A DNA stretch of 64,000 bases, from positions 992,001 through 1,056,000 of the forward strand of contig NZ_CP046051.1 of the NCBI RefSeq assembly GCF_013315815.1, given 5' to 3'. This stretch comes from Caproicibacterium lactatifermentans (GTDB lineage: Bacteria > Bacillota > Clostridia > Oscillospirales > Acutalibacteraceae). Positions 15,241-25,869 of this stretch are shown here, in pieces (positions within the stretch are counted from its first letter, which is position 1; each line of letters begins with the position of its first letter). The translations under genes were made by a program, and so were the position numbers. The notes below the pieces were generated by a model, which saw only the letters and a program-made list of their open reading frames with translations, had not been told where the DNA came from and did not search any database.

Positions 15241-15873
15241 ATGAAAATGACACCTCTTTATCGGTTCGCTAAAATCGTTCCTTCGTGGTTTGCACGGCCG
15301 ATTGTACCGTACCGTGTGCGCGGCAGGGAGAATATTCCCAAGGAAGGCGCGGCGATTCTCTGTATCAACCATATTCGCAACTCTGACCCCGTTCGTATTT
15401 TTCTTTCTTGCCGCCGGCAGGTCTTTTTCCTTGGAAAACAGGAATTGTTTAAAAATAAATTTATCAGCTGGGTATTGCGTAATGTTGGTGTTATTCCTAT
15501 TCAGCGCGGCCGCAGTGACCTTGGCGCCATTAGCAGCGCCGGTCAGCATCTGCAGCGGGGTGATCTGCTCGGCGTCTTTATCGAGGGTACCCGCAGCAAA
15601 GACGGGACATTAGGCAAGCCAAAAGCTGGTGCCGCTATGCTGGCGTGGCGCTACCATGTTCCGGTCATTCCCTGCTGTATTACAGCTAGGGGAGAGCATC
15701 TGCCGAAAACATTTGAAAAATGCTGTGTGACTTACGGGAAACCCATTATACCGGAAGATCTGGGACTGAAAGATGGAAAAAGCAGTGAGTTTCGGGAAGC
15801 CAGCCGTCTTATTATGGATAGAATACGCGCCATTCGGGAAGAAGACCTGAAGACCTTTGAAAAGGGAGCATAA
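15241..15873 (+). CDS. plsC: 1-acyl-sn-glycerol-3-phosphate acyltransferase (PlsC family)
   Basis: Membrane-associated acyltransferase that makes phosphatidic acid from lysophosphatidic acid. 210 residues. Block I is NHIRNSDP (about residues 41-48), a variant of the NHxxxxD catalytic motif. Block II RNVGVIPIQRG and block III FIEGTRS are present, with IPCCITARGE as the final block. ATG 15241 follows AGAAAGGACG. It lies 31 bases after cmk and 3 bases before ispH-rpsA. Confidence 0.93.
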   Translation: MKMTPLYRFAKIVPSWFARPIVPYRVRGRENIPKEGAAILCINHIRNSDPVRIFLSCRRQVFFLGKQELFKNKFISWVLRNVGVIPIQRGRSDLGAISSAGQHLQRGDLLGVFIEGTRSKDGTLGKPKAGAAMLAWRYHVPVIPCCITARGEHLPKTFEKCCVTYGKPIIPEDLGLKDGKSSEFREASRLIMDRIRAIREEDLKTFEKGA

Positions 15874-15876
15874 CTG

Positions 15877-17853
15877 TTGCAGGTAGAAGTAGCAAAATCA
15901 GCCGGTTTCTGCTTTGGAGTTAACCGTGCTGTTACAATGGTGAAGGACCTGCTGCAAAAGGGCAGGCAGGTTTGTACACTGGGGCCAATCATTCACAACC
16001 CGCAGACACTGGCGGAGATGGAGCAAATGGGTGCGTCCGTTGTGGACCGCCCGGAACAGGCACCGGTCGGAAGCACACTGGTTATCCGCAGCCATGGTGT
16101 TTCACGGCAGGTGCGGGAGCGGATTGCGCAGCTTCCTGTTCAGTGCGCAGATGCTACGTGCCCTTTTGTCGCAAAGATTCACCGCATCGTTGCACAGCAG
16201 GGCAGAGAGGGACGCACGGTGCTGGTAGCTGGTAACCCGAACCATCCGGAAGTGCAGGGGATTTTGGGGTACTGTACTGGCCCGGCATATGTTTTCCGTT
16301 CAACGAAGGAATTGCAAAATCTGCTGGAAAGCGGGCAGGTTCCACAGGAAACTGCTGTATCTGCCGCAGCTCAAACGACTTTTAGTGTAGCAGAATGGCG
16401 AAATTGTCTAAAAATTCTGAATAGGGTATATACAAACATAAAAATTTTTGATACAATATGTAATGCGACTGTAAGCCGTCAGGCTGAAGCAGAACAGCTG
16501 GCGCACACCTGTGACGCTATGATTGTTTTGGGCGGCCGTCAAAGTTCCAATACGGCCAAGCTGTACGATGTATGCAAAAAATATACAAAAACTTTTTTTG
16601 CACAGTCAGCGGCCGACTTGCCCCGCGGTGCTTTTGCGGGGATGCATCATGTAGGTATTACTGCCGGTGCCTCCACACCGGCAAGTATAATAAAGGAGGT
16701 ACTAGTTACCATGGCAGAAATTAATGAGGGCGTGAATAGCAGCCCGGAAACCGCGGACGGCGGTGACAACTTTGCAGAGATGCTCGAGGAGTCTCTGAAA
16801 AGTTTAAATACAGATGAGAAGGTACATGGCGTTGTCGTCGGCGTTACCCCGACAGAAGTTCTGGTAGATGTCGGCCGCAAACAGTCTGGTTTTATCCCGC
16901 GCGCCGAGCTGACCAGCGACCCCAATGCAAAAATTGAGGATATCGTAAAAGTCGGCGATGAGATGGACTTGCTTATCATGCGTACAAACGACCAGGAGGG
17001 CACAATCATGCTTTCCAAGCGCCGCTTGGATGCTGCAAAAGGCTGGGATGAGATCGTCGCAGCGGAAGAGGACCAGACCGTTCTGACCGGCAATGTTGTT
17101 GAAATCGTCAAGGGTGGCGTCATTGCTGTTACCCATGGTGTGCGTGTCTTTATTCCGGCTTCCCAGGCAACTGCATCCCGTAGCGACCCGCTGGACGCAC
17201 TGCTCCACCAGGAAGTAAAGTTCCGTATTATTGAAGTGAACCGTAACCGCCGCCGCGCGGTCGGTTCCATCCGTTCTGTCCTGCGCGATGAGCGCAAGAA
17301 GCTGGCCGAGAAGTTCTGGGAAACCGCAGAAGTTGGCAAGGAATATGACGGTGTTGTGAAGTCCCTTACTTCTTACGGCGCATTTGTAGACCTCGGCGGC
17401 ATTGACGGTATGATTCATATCAGTGAGCTGTCCTGGACTCGGATTAAGCATCCGAGCGAAGTTGTCAATATCGGCGACAAGGTTCATGTGTACATCAAGA
17501 ACCTGGACCACGAAAAGGGCAAGATTTCTCTGGGCTATAAGCTCCCGGAGGACAACCCGTGGGAGGTTCTCAAGCGGGATTATCCGGCCGGCACCGTTGT
17601 TGAGGCTACCATTGTTGGTATGACTACATTCGGCGCATTTGCCCGCATTATCCCCGGCATTGACGGCCTTATTCATATTTCCCAGATTGCGGACCACCGC
17701 ATTGAGAAGCCACAGGATGTCCTGCAGATGGGACAGACTGTGAAGGCTGTTATCACAGATATCGACTTTGACCGTCACCGTGTCAGCCTGTCTATCCGCA
17801 AGTTGATTGAAAGCGGCGAACTTGCCGATACAGCCGAAGACTCTGCTGAATAA
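15877..17853 (+). CDS. ispH: IspH (HMB-PP reductase) fused to a four-repeat ribosomal S1 protein
   Basis: 658-residue bifunctional protein. Residues 1 to about 280 are IspH, the last MEP-pathway enzyme, which reduces HMB-PP to IPP/DMAPP. The three cluster Cys are in GFCFGVNRA, DATCPFV and TICNATVSRQ. Residues about 300-650 hold four S1 RNA-binding domains, starting near VHGVVVGVTP, TGNVVEIVKG, GVVKSLTSYGAFVDLGG and VEATIVGMTTFGAF. The fusion is known in Clostridia. The start is TTG 15877 after AAAAGGGAGC. An internal ATG at 16711, with a strong ribosome site, could give free S1 protein. Confidence 0.95.
   Translation: MQVEVAKSAGFCFGVNRAVTMVKDLLQKGRQVCTLGPIIHNPQTLAEMEQMGASVVDRPEQAPVGSTLVIRSHGVSRQVRERIAQLPVQCADATCPFVAKIHRIVAQQGREGRTVLVAGNPNHPEVQGILGYCTGPAYVFRSTKELQNLLESGQVPQETAVSAAAQTTFSVAEWRNCLKILNRVYTNIKIFDTICNATVSRQAEAEQLAHTCDAMIVLGGRQSSNTAKLYDVCKKYTKTFFAQSAADLPRGAFAGMHHVGITAGASTPASIIKEVLVTMAEINEGVNSSPETADGGDNFAEMLEESLKSLNTDEKVHGVVVGVTPTEVLVDVGRKQSGFIPRAELTSDPNAKIEDIVKVGDEMDLLIMRTNDQEGTIMLSKRRLDAAKGWDEIVAAEEDQTVLTGNVVEIVKGGVIAVTHGVRVFIPASQATASRSDPLDALLHQEVKFRIIEVNRNRRRAVGSIRSVLRDERKKLAEKFWETAEVGKEYDGVVKSLTSYGAFVDLGGIDGMIHISELSWTRIKHPSEVVNIGDKVHVYIKNLDHEKGKISLGYKLPEDNPWEVLKRDYPAGTVVEATIVGMTTFGAFARIIPGIDGLIHISQIADHRIEKPQDVLQMGQTVKAVITDIDFDRHRVSLSIRKLIESGELADTAEDSAE
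16686..16713 (+). promoter_or_regulatory. Internal ribosome binding site between the IspH and S1 parts
   Basis: AAAGGAGGT (16692-16700) lies 10 bases before an in-frame ATG (16711), inside the linker between the two domains. A TATAAT (16686-16691) precedes it, but no -35 is clear. The arrangement could let the S1 part be translated alone from 16711 (380 residues). Confidence 0.55.
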
Positions 17854-17866
17854 AGTTTGAAATGCA

Positions 17867-17914
17867 GGCGTGCAAAAAAGAACTTCGGTTCCTTTTTGCG
17901 CGCCTTTTCTTTTT
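17867..17914 (+). terminator. Terminator after ispH-rpsA
   Basis: GGCGTGCAAAAAAGAAC pairs with GTTCCTTTTTGCGCGCC around a TTCG tetraloop (one bulge), followed by TTTTCTTTTT. Confidence 0.88.
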
Positions 17915-17981
17915 GCCGGAACCTTTTTTTCTATTTCTGCTTATACTAACGGCAGAGAACTACGGAAAAGGAGGCATTGAA

Positions 17982-18620
17982 ATGCACAGATTTCACTGTG
18001 GTCGGCCAGCGGCATGGGGGATACTCCTGTTGGTGGCGGTCATGGTCATCGCTGTTGTCGGCTTTGATATTGCAGTGCGTCCGTACGCCGCCGCCGTGGT
18101 GGCTTGTGAGGCAAAAAATTACGCAGTCAAAGCGGTGCAGGCCGCAGTGCAGAAAGAACTGGGCGGAAAGAATGTGGACCATGGCAGCTACGTGCAGATT
18201 GTACGCAATACCGACGGCAGCATTCAATCCATCAGCAGTGACGTGCAGAAGCAGAACGCTCTGCAGGTGGAACTGACGCAGGCCGTGCAGAATCTGGTTA
18301 GCAGTCAGCCGCAGGAAACTGTCGGTGTGCCGCTGGGTACATTGACCGGCAGCTCTTTTCTGCATGGAACCGGTCCGGTTATCCCTGTACATGTCACACT
18401 TTGCAGTACAGTGCAGTCACATATTGTCAGCGCTTTTGATAGTACCGGCATCAACCAAACACGCCATCGGCTGACACTGCGCGTGGAGGTTAATATGTAT
18501 ACCTATTTTGCAGGTAAAGATGCGAATCAGCGCGCCGAAGTAGACATTCCAGTTGCGGAAACTGTCATTGTTGGCACGGTGCCCGGCGTGGTGCTACAGC
18601 CTTCCGGTAAAAACAGCTGA
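17982..18620 (+). CDS. yunB: Sporulation protein YunB
   Basis: 212-residue sporulation protein with one N-terminal membrane anchor (AWGILLLVAVMVIAVVGFDI) and an extracytoplasmic domain. The family pattern includes VRPYAAAVVACEAKNYAVKA, VQKQNALQVELTQ, VPLGTLTGSSFLHGTGP and the C-terminal DIPVAETVIVGTVP. ATG 17982 is chosen because AAAGGAGG precedes it; longer in-frame sequence upstream overlaps the terminator. In Bacillus the family belongs to the mother-cell sporulation regulon. It indicates a sporulating lineage. Confidence 0.88.
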   Translation: MHRFHCGRPAAWGILLLVAVMVIAVVGFDIAVRPYAAAVVACEAKNYAVKAVQAAVQKELGGKNVDHGSYVQIVRNTDGSIQSISSDVQKQNALQVELTQAVQNLVSSQPQETVGVPLGTLTGSSFLHGTGPVIPVHVTLCSTVQSHIVSAFDSTGINQTRHRLTLRVEVNMYTYFAGKDANQRAEVDIPVAETVIVGTVPGVVLQPSGKNS

Positions 18621-18680
18621 GAAACAACGGATATTTCCCTGCAGAATTCATACACTGTTTAAAATACAATCGTTTATTAA

Positions 18681-20684
<2,004 letters not shown>

Positions 20685-20720
20685 AATATAAAATAGCAGA
20701 AAAGATAAGGAGATATATAT

Positions 20721-21029
20721 ATGCTGAACAGCAAACAGCGCGCTTATCTGCGTGGACTTGCCAATCCATTGGAAACCATTTTAATGGTTGGCAAGGGCGG
20801 CATTTCATCTGATGTAGAGTATCAGGCGGACACCGCTTTGGAAAAACGAGAACTGATAAAGGGCCGTGTCCTGCCGGAAACCTGTCCCGTTTCTGCAAAG
20901 GAAGCAGCCAACATACTGGCGCAGGCTGCCCATGCGGAAGTGGTGCAGGTGATAGGTTCCCGCTTCGTTTTGTACAGGAGAAATGATAAAGAACCGAAAA
21001 TCACTCTTCCCAAAAGCAGAAAAAAGTAA
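20721..21029 (+). CDS. yhbY: YhbY-type RNA-binding (CRM domain) protein
   Basis: 102-residue CRS1/YhbY-domain protein with LNSKQRAYLRGLAN at the start, the GKGGIS turn (the GxxG RNA-binding loop) and KRELIKGRVL. Family members associate with pre-50S ribosomal particles. It is preceded by AAGGAG and lies in the common Firmicute order before nadD-yqeK-rsfS. Confidence 0.94.
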   Translation: MLNSKQRAYLRGLANPLETILMVGKGGISSDVEYQADTALEKRELIKGRVLPETCPVSAKEAANILAQAAHAEVVQVIGSRFVLYRRNDKEPKITLPKSRKK

Positions 21030-21087
21030 TACAATAGAATTTATATAGCGGTTTGCTGGGGCAACCACTGGGACAGGGGGATGCACA

Positions 21088-21699
21088 ATGGACAAGCTGC
21101 TGGTATATGGCGGTACTTTTAATCCGATTCACAACGGGCACCTGCATTTGGCTTCAGCCTTTGAAAAAATAACAGAGGCAGAGCGTGTGCTGTTGATTCC
21201 CACTCGTGTGCCGCCGCATAAAGAGGCTCCGAACCTCATTTCCGGAGAACAGCGGTTTGATATGTGCCAACTGGCAGTACAGCGGCGCGGGTGGCAGGTA
21301 AGTGATATGGAGCTTCGCCGGCTGGCCCCCAGCTATACCTCCGACACACTGACGGAACTGGCACAGGAGAACCCCAACACCAAACTTTATTTTTTGACAG
21401 GGGAAGATATGTTCCTTACGCTCTTTTCTTGGCATGACCCACAGTGCATTCTGCGGCTTGCTACGGTTTGTGCGGCACCGCGCAGCCTTACTGGCATGGA
21501 CAAAATGCTCGATTTTGCGGATAAAATTCGGGAAGCGGGCGGGCATGCACTGGTGCGTAATGTACGTTACCTGCCAGTTTCCTCCACACAGGTGCGGGCA
21601 CGGGTGCGGGCCGGAAAAGATGTGCACGCACTTGTCCCGTCAGCTGTTGAGTCCTATATTGCACAGAATTCTTTGTACAGGGAGCCGATGAAAACTTGA
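21088..21699 (+). CDS. nadD: Nicotinate-nucleotide adenylyltransferase
   Basis: Makes deamido-NAD from nicotinate mononucleotide and ATP. 203 residues. The nucleotidyltransferase motif GGTFNPIHNGH is at residues 8-18, and the C-terminal VSSTQVRARV is the ISSTxxR ATP-binding signature. The stop TGA overlaps the TTG start of yqeK, so the two are translationally coupled. Confidence 0.96.
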   Translation: MDKLLVYGGTFNPIHNGHLHLASAFEKITEAERVLLIPTRVPPHKEAPNLISGEQRFDMCQLAVQRRGWQVSDMELRRLAPSYTSDTLTELAQENPNTKLYFLTGEDMFLTLFSWHDPQCILRLATVCAAPRSLTGMDKMLDFADKIREAGGHALVRNVRYLPVSSTQVRARVRAGKDVHALVPSAVESYIAQNSLYREPMKT

Positions 21700-22277
21700 C
21701 TATTCAGGAAGGAAAAAAGCTGATTCGTCCGCTGCTAGGAGATTATCGTTATCATCATTCTGTTTGTGTCAGTCAGTCAGCAAAAATTCTGGCTGTACGG
21801 TATGGTGCAGACGAGAACAAGGCGGAAACAGCTGGAATCCTGCATGATATTATGAAAGATATTCCCCATGATGAGCAGGTACAGCGCATGGAAGGGTACG
21901 GCATTGTACTTACACCGCTGGAGCAGCACGCACCAAAGCTGTGGCATGCTATTCTTGGCAGCGCTTATCTGCAGCAGGAACTGGGTATTCAGGACAAGGA
22001 AATCTTGAATGCTATTCGTTACCACACAACAGGGCGGGCCGGCATGACCCTAATGGATAAAATCATTTTTACTGCAGATTTTATTTCGGCAGACCGTACA
22101 TACAGTGGTGTGGACGAGTTCCGCCAAATGGCAAAGCAGGACCTCTCAAAAGTGATGGAGAAAGAACTTGCCTATACGATTTCTGATTTAGCCGGCAATG
22201 GGGTGCCTATTCATCCCGATACACTGGCGGCATATAACGAAATTACACTGCAGAAGATTTCAAAAAAGGAAGGCTGA
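21696..22277 (+). CDS. yqeK: HD-domain phosphohydrolase YqeK (Ap4A hydrolase)
   Basis: Symmetrical bis(5'-nucleosyl)-tetraphosphatase of the HD superfamily. 193 residues, with metal ligands in YRYHHSVCV, GILHDIMKD and IRYHTTGR. It starts at TTG 21696 (AGGGAG 12 bases upstream) inside the end of nadD. It is part of the conserved nadD-yqeK-rsfS run. Confidence 0.94.
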   Translation: MTIQEGKKLIRPLLGDYRYHHSVCVSQSAKILAVRYGADENKAETAGILHDIMKDIPHDEQVQRMEGYGIVLTPLEQHAPKLWHAILGSAYLQQELGIQDKEILNAIRYHTTGRAGMTLMDKIIFTADFISADRTYSGVDEFRQMAKQDLSKVMEKELAYTISDLAGNGVPIHPDTLAAYNEITLQKISKKEG

Positions 22278-22281
22278 TTGC

Positions 22282-22641
22282 ATGGAACCGATTACACTGG
22301 CTCAAGAAGCTGTTAAAATTCTGGATAAAAAAAAGGCACAGAACATCAAACTCATTGGCATAGAGGATATTTCCTCGCTGGCCAATTATTTTCTTCTGGC
22401 AAACGGCACCAGCAGCACCCATGTAAAAGCGCTGGCAGACGAAGTAGAATATCAGCTAAAACAGAAGAATATCGTTCCAGACCATGTGGAAGGCTACCGC
22501 AGTCATTCCTGGGTTTTAATGGATTATGGTGCGGTTGTTATCCATATCTTTACGCAGGACGCCCGTGACTTTTATGATTTGGACCGCCTGTGGAAAGATG
22601 GCGAACAGGTGGATATTTCCGGACTTCTGACTGCCGACTAA
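22282..22641 (+). CDS. rsfS: Ribosomal silencing factor RsfS
   Basis: 119-residue RsfS/Iojap protein that binds L14 on the 50S subunit and blocks subunit joining when nutrients fall. It has the family motifs DISSLANYFLLANGTSSTHV, VEGYRSHSWVLMDYG and VVIHIF. ATG 22282 follows AAAAAGGAAGG, 4 bases after the yqeK stop. Confidence 0.95.
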   Translation: MEPITLAQEAVKILDKKKAQNIKLIGIEDISSLANYFLLANGTSSTHVKALADEVEYQLKQKNIVPDHVEGYRSHSWVLMDYGAVVIHIFTQDARDFYDLDRLWKDGEQVDISGLLTAD

Positions 22642-22701
22642 GGCCCTTTTCCTTTTTGAAATGGCAGTTGTTCCAAAAAACAAGATATAGAGGGTTAGAA
22701 C

Positions 22702-25113
22702 ATGAAATACGATCATAAGGCAGTTGAAAAAAAGTGGCAGGACGCCTGGGAAAAAGCCGGCGTTTTTCATGCGGAAAATAACAGTAAAAAGCCAAAATAT
22801 TTTGCTTTAATTGAATTTCCGTACCCGTCTGGCCAGGGCCTGCATGTAGGTCATCCGCGTCCGTACACCGCGCTGGATATTATTGCCCGAAAGCGCCGCC
22901 TGCAGGGATATAATGTATTGTATCCCATTGGCTGGGATGCCTTTGGCCTGCCTACCGAAAATTATGCTATCAAAAACCATGTGCACCCTGCTGAGGTGAC
23001 GAAAAAGAACGTTGCCCGCTTTAAAGAGCAGATTAAAAGTTTGGGTATTTCTTTTGATTGGAGCCGGGAAATTAACACAACTGACCCGTCCTATTATAAA
23101 TGGACACAGTGGATTTTTCTGCAGCTTTTTAAACATGGCCTCGCTTATAAAAAGGAAACGAATGTCAACTGGTGCACAGGCTGCAAATGTGTCCTTGCAA
23201 ACGAAGAAGTGGTAGAGGGCGTTTGTGAACGCTGCGGCAACCCGGTTATCCATAAAGTAAAAAGCCAATGGATGCTGAAAATTACTGACTATGCGCAAAA
23301 ATTGATTGATGGTTTGGACGGCGTTGATTATCCGGAGCGGGTCAAGGCCCAGCAGAAAAACTGGATTGGCCGCAGTGAAGGTGCCGAGGTTGGTTTTCAG
23401 ACTTCTGCTGGTGATGAGCTGACCGTTTACACTACCCGTCCGGACACCCTGTTCGGCGCTACTTATATGGTTATTTCTCCGGAACACCCATACATTGAAA
23501 AATGGAAAGACCGTCTGAGTAATATAGACGAAATTCGTGATTATCAGACCAAAGCCGCCCGCAAGAGCGAATTTGAACGTGCCGAGATTGCCAAGGATAA
23601 GACGGGTGTCAAGCTGGAAGGCGTTACAGCGACAAACCCAGTTAATGGCAAGACCATTCCTATTTTCATTTCGGATTATGTGCTGATGACATACGGAACC
23701 GGTGCCATCATGGCTGTTCCGGCACATGATACTCGTGACTGGGACTTTGCCAAAAAGTTCGGCCTGCCAATCATTGAGGTTGTAAAGGGCGGCAATGTGG
23801 AAAAGGAAGCGTATACCGACTGTGCCTCCGGTACCATGGTCAATTCCGGTTTCTTAAACGGTTTGTCCGTTGAGGAAGCGAAGGAAAAGATTAAGTCCTA
23901 TATGGAAGAAAAGAACTTTGGTCACCGCAAGATTAACTATAAGCTGCGTGACTGGGTTTTTGCCCGCCAGCGTTACTGGGGTGAGCCGATTCCGATTGTC
24001 CATTGTGACAAGTGCGGTTATGTCCCGCTGCCGGAGGACCAGCTTCCGCTGCGTCTGCCGGAAGTAGAGAGCTATGAGCCGACGGATGACGGTGAATCTC
24101 CGCTTTCCAAAATGACAGATTGGGTAAACACAACCTGCCCGAAGTGCGGTGGTCCTGCCAAACGTGAAACCGACACCATGCCACAGTGGGCCGGCTCCTC
24201 CTGGTATTACCTGCGTTACACCGACCCGCACAATGATAAGGCACTTGCCAGCAAGGAAGCAATGGATTATTGGCTGCCGGTAGATTGGTACAACGGCGGT
24301 ATGGAACACACGACACTACATCTGCTGTACAGTCGTTTTTGGCATAAATTCCTGTATGATATTGGTGTAGTGCCTACATCAGAACCGTACGCAAAACGAA
24401 CTAGCCATGGCATGATTCTCGGTGAAAACGGCGAAAAGATGAGTAAGTCCCGCGGTAATGTCGTGAACCCGGATGATGTTGTTGATGAATATGGCGCCGA
24501 TACACTTCGTTTGTATGAAATGTTTATCGGTGACTTTGAGAAGGCGGCACCGTGGAGCACTGCCAGCATGAAGGGCTGCCGCCGCTTTGTAGAACGCTAC
24601 TTTGCACTGCAGGATATTGTTGTTCCCGGTGACAGCATTCGTCCGGAAATGGAAATTCCCTTTAACCGGACAATAAAAAAGGTAAGCGAAGATATTGAAA
24701 ACTTGAAATTCAATACGGCAATTGCGGCTATGATGTCCCTGCTTAACGAAACTGCCCAAAGCGGTAGCATTACGCGTGAAGAAATGCGTATCTTTACACT
24801 TCTGATGAATCCGTTTTCCCCTCATGTTACAGAAGAGGTATGGGCAAACTTGCACTACAACGGTAAGATGGCCTGCCAGCAGGAATGGCCTTCCTATGAT
24901 GAAAGTAAGTGCAAGGCAGCCTCTGTTGAAATTGCCGTACAGGTGAACGGCAAGGTTCGTGCGCATTTAACATTGGACGCCGACGTTTCCAAAGAGGATG
25001 CCCTTGCGTCGGCAAAGGCCAATGACCGTGTGAATTCTTTCCTGCAGGGGAAGAAAATCATAAAAGAAATTTATGTGCCAGGAAAACTTGTTAATTTGGT
25101 AGCAAAGCAATAA
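22702..25113 (+). CDS. leuS: Leucyl-tRNA synthetase
   Basis: 803-residue class I aminoacyl-tRNA synthetase of the bacterial type. The HIGH-type motif is HVGHPR within [14 protein letters not shown] (about residues 40-54). A Cys-rich zinc segment ([14 protein letters not shown]) follows. The CP1 editing domain includes [14 protein letters not shown] and [17 protein letters not shown] is at about 577-581. The anticodon-binding helices and the C-terminal domain end in [15 protein letters not shown] precedes ATG 22702. No T-box fits in the 60-base gap after rsfS. Confidence 0.97.
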   Translation: MKYDHKAVEKKWQDAWEKAGVFHAENNSKKPKYFALIEFPYPSGQGLHVGHPRPYTALDIIARKRRLQGYNVLYPIGWDAFGLPTENYAIKNHVHPAEVTKKNVARFKEQIKSLGISFDWSREINTTDPSYYKWTQWIFLQLFKHGLAYKKETNVNWCTGCKCVLANEEVVEGVCERCGNPVIHKVKSQWMLKITDYAQKLIDGLDGVDYPERVKAQQKNWIGRSEGAEVGFQTSAGDELTVYTTRPDTLFGATYMVISPEHPYIEKWKDRLSNIDEIRDYQTKAARKSEFERAEIAKDKTGVKLEGVTATNPVNGKTIPIFISDYVLMTYGTGAIMAVPAHDTRDWDFAKKFGLPIIEVVKGGNVEKEAYTDCASGTMVNSGFLNGLSVEEAKEKIKSYMEEKNFGHRKINYKLRDWVFARQRYWGEPIPIVHCDKCGYVPLPEDQLPLRLPEVESYEPTDDGESPLSKMTDWVNTTCPKCGGPAKRETDTMPQWAGSSWYYLRYTDPHNDKALASKEAMDYWLPVDWYNGGMEHTTLHLLYSRFWHKFLYDIGVVPTSEPYAKRTSHGMILGENGEKMSKSRGNVVNPDDVVDEYGADTLRLYEMFIGDFEKAAPWSTASMKGCRRFVERYFALQDIVVPGDSIRPEMEIPFNRTIKKVSEDIENLKFNTAIAAMMSLLNETAQSGSITREEMRIFTLLMNPFSPHVTEEVWANLHYNGKMACQQEWPSYDESKCKAASVEIAVQVNGKVRAHLTLDADVSKEDALASAKANDRVNSFLQGKKIIKEIYVPGKLVNLVAKQ

Positions 25114-25140
25114 TTATACTTCAAAAAATATGTTTTATCT

Positions 25141-25174
25141 CCGCTGGATGTTGATTCATCCAGCGGATTTTTTA
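25141..25174 (+). terminator. Terminator after leuS
   Basis: CCGCTGGATG and CATCCAGCGG form a perfect 10-bp stem with a 6-base loop, then ATTTTTTATT. Confidence 0.92.
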
Positions 25175-25176
25175 TT

Positions 25177-25194
25177 GATATAAGGCCTTATATC
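25177..25194. repeat. Perfect 18-bp palindrome
   Basis: GATATAAGGCCTTATATC is self-complementary over all 18 bases and sits directly after the leuS terminator. With no loop it cannot be a hairpin of its own, so a dimeric protein-binding site is the simpler reading. From 25195 to 25390 I see nothing else of note. Confidence 0.5.
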
Positions 25195-25390
25195 TTGAAA
25201 CATCTTTACAGTTTCTTTTACCAGCGGATATGATTACCATTATCTTGAAAAGAATGAGAAGACCGATTTTGCGTTTGAACCGTAAAGTAAAATACGAACG
25301 AAAAATCAATCGAAATATGAGGAACGTGACAGCAGCCTTTTTGAAGAATTGCTCCGTTTTTCGCGTTTTATACAGTGGAGAAATTTTTTC

Positions 25391-25419
25391 TTGCTTTTTT
25401 ATAGTATTTGTGATATTAT
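25391..25419 (+). promoter_or_regulatory. Possible promoter of tRNA-Pro
   Basis: TTGCTT (25391-25396), 17 bases, TATTAT (25414-25419), ending 21 bases before the tRNA. Confidence 0.5.
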
Positions 25420-25440
25420 ATTTTTGTTGTCAGTGAATAT

Positions 25441-25516
25441 CCGGGTGTGGCGCAGTTGGTAGCGCGCTTGACTGGGGGTCAAGAGGCCGTGAGTTCAAGT
25501 CTCGCCACTCGGACCA
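25441..25516 (+). tRNA. tRNA-Pro (GGG)
   Basis: Cloverleaf of 76 bases with encoded CCA. The acceptor starts CCGGGTG and pairs with CACTCGG (one G-U). The D arm is GCGCAGTTGGTAGCGC. The anticodon stem CTTGA/TCAAG encloses the loop CTGGGGG, with anticodon GGG at loop positions 3-5. The T arm is GTGAG-TTCAAGT-CTCGC. Confidence 0.95.
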
Positions 25517-25526
25517 TATCAAAAAC

Positions 25527-25568
25527 CGCACTGTTAGGCCAAAAATGGCTTGGCAGTGCGATTTTTTC
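25527..25568 (+). terminator. Terminator of tRNA-Pro
   Basis: CGCACTG and CAGTGCG enclose an inner CCAAAAATGG hairpin and are followed by ATTTTTTC. From 25569 to 25795 no gene or structured element is evident. Confidence 0.85.
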
Positions 25569-25795
25569 GTTTTCAAAGTGCTTTTCAAACGAGTTCAAAA
25601 AACTCATTAAAGATCTTGCGGGCTTTAAATTCATGGACCGTACTAAAACAAAGCAGCGGCATTAATAGTTTTAATACAGCAACCGGAGGGCAGGGACTCT
25701 ATGTTACTTACTTATTATACTTATTGAAATGGACAGCGATGGACTGACAAAATGGGCTGGCGAGTTAAAATGCAGGACAGAGACTTCTCCGTTAT

Positions 25796-25824
25796 TTGAT
25801 TTTGTGCGCATACTGCTGTATAAT
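25796..25824 (+). promoter_or_regulatory. Promoter of the uracil permease gene
   Basis: TTGATT (25796-25801), 17 bases, TATAAT (25819-25824). The leader is only about 40 bases and shows no attenuator. Confidence 0.8.
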
Positions 25825-25869
25825 TGGCAATGGCTTAAAAATGTATTATGAGGGAGAGTATGTCGTAAC

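Noticed and set aside
16804..17778. Minus-strand frame of 324 residues
   Set aside because: It is antisense to the S1 repeats of ispH-rpsA, with low-complexity composition and no motif.
25447..25665. Open frame beginning MAQLVARLTGGQEAV
   Set aside because: It starts inside tRNA-Pro and reads through the tRNA, a known artefact.
25569..25795. Integrase remnant next to tRNA-Pro
   Set aside because: A short minus-strand peptide looked faintly integrase-like, but there is no direct repeat of the tRNA end and no catalytic motif.
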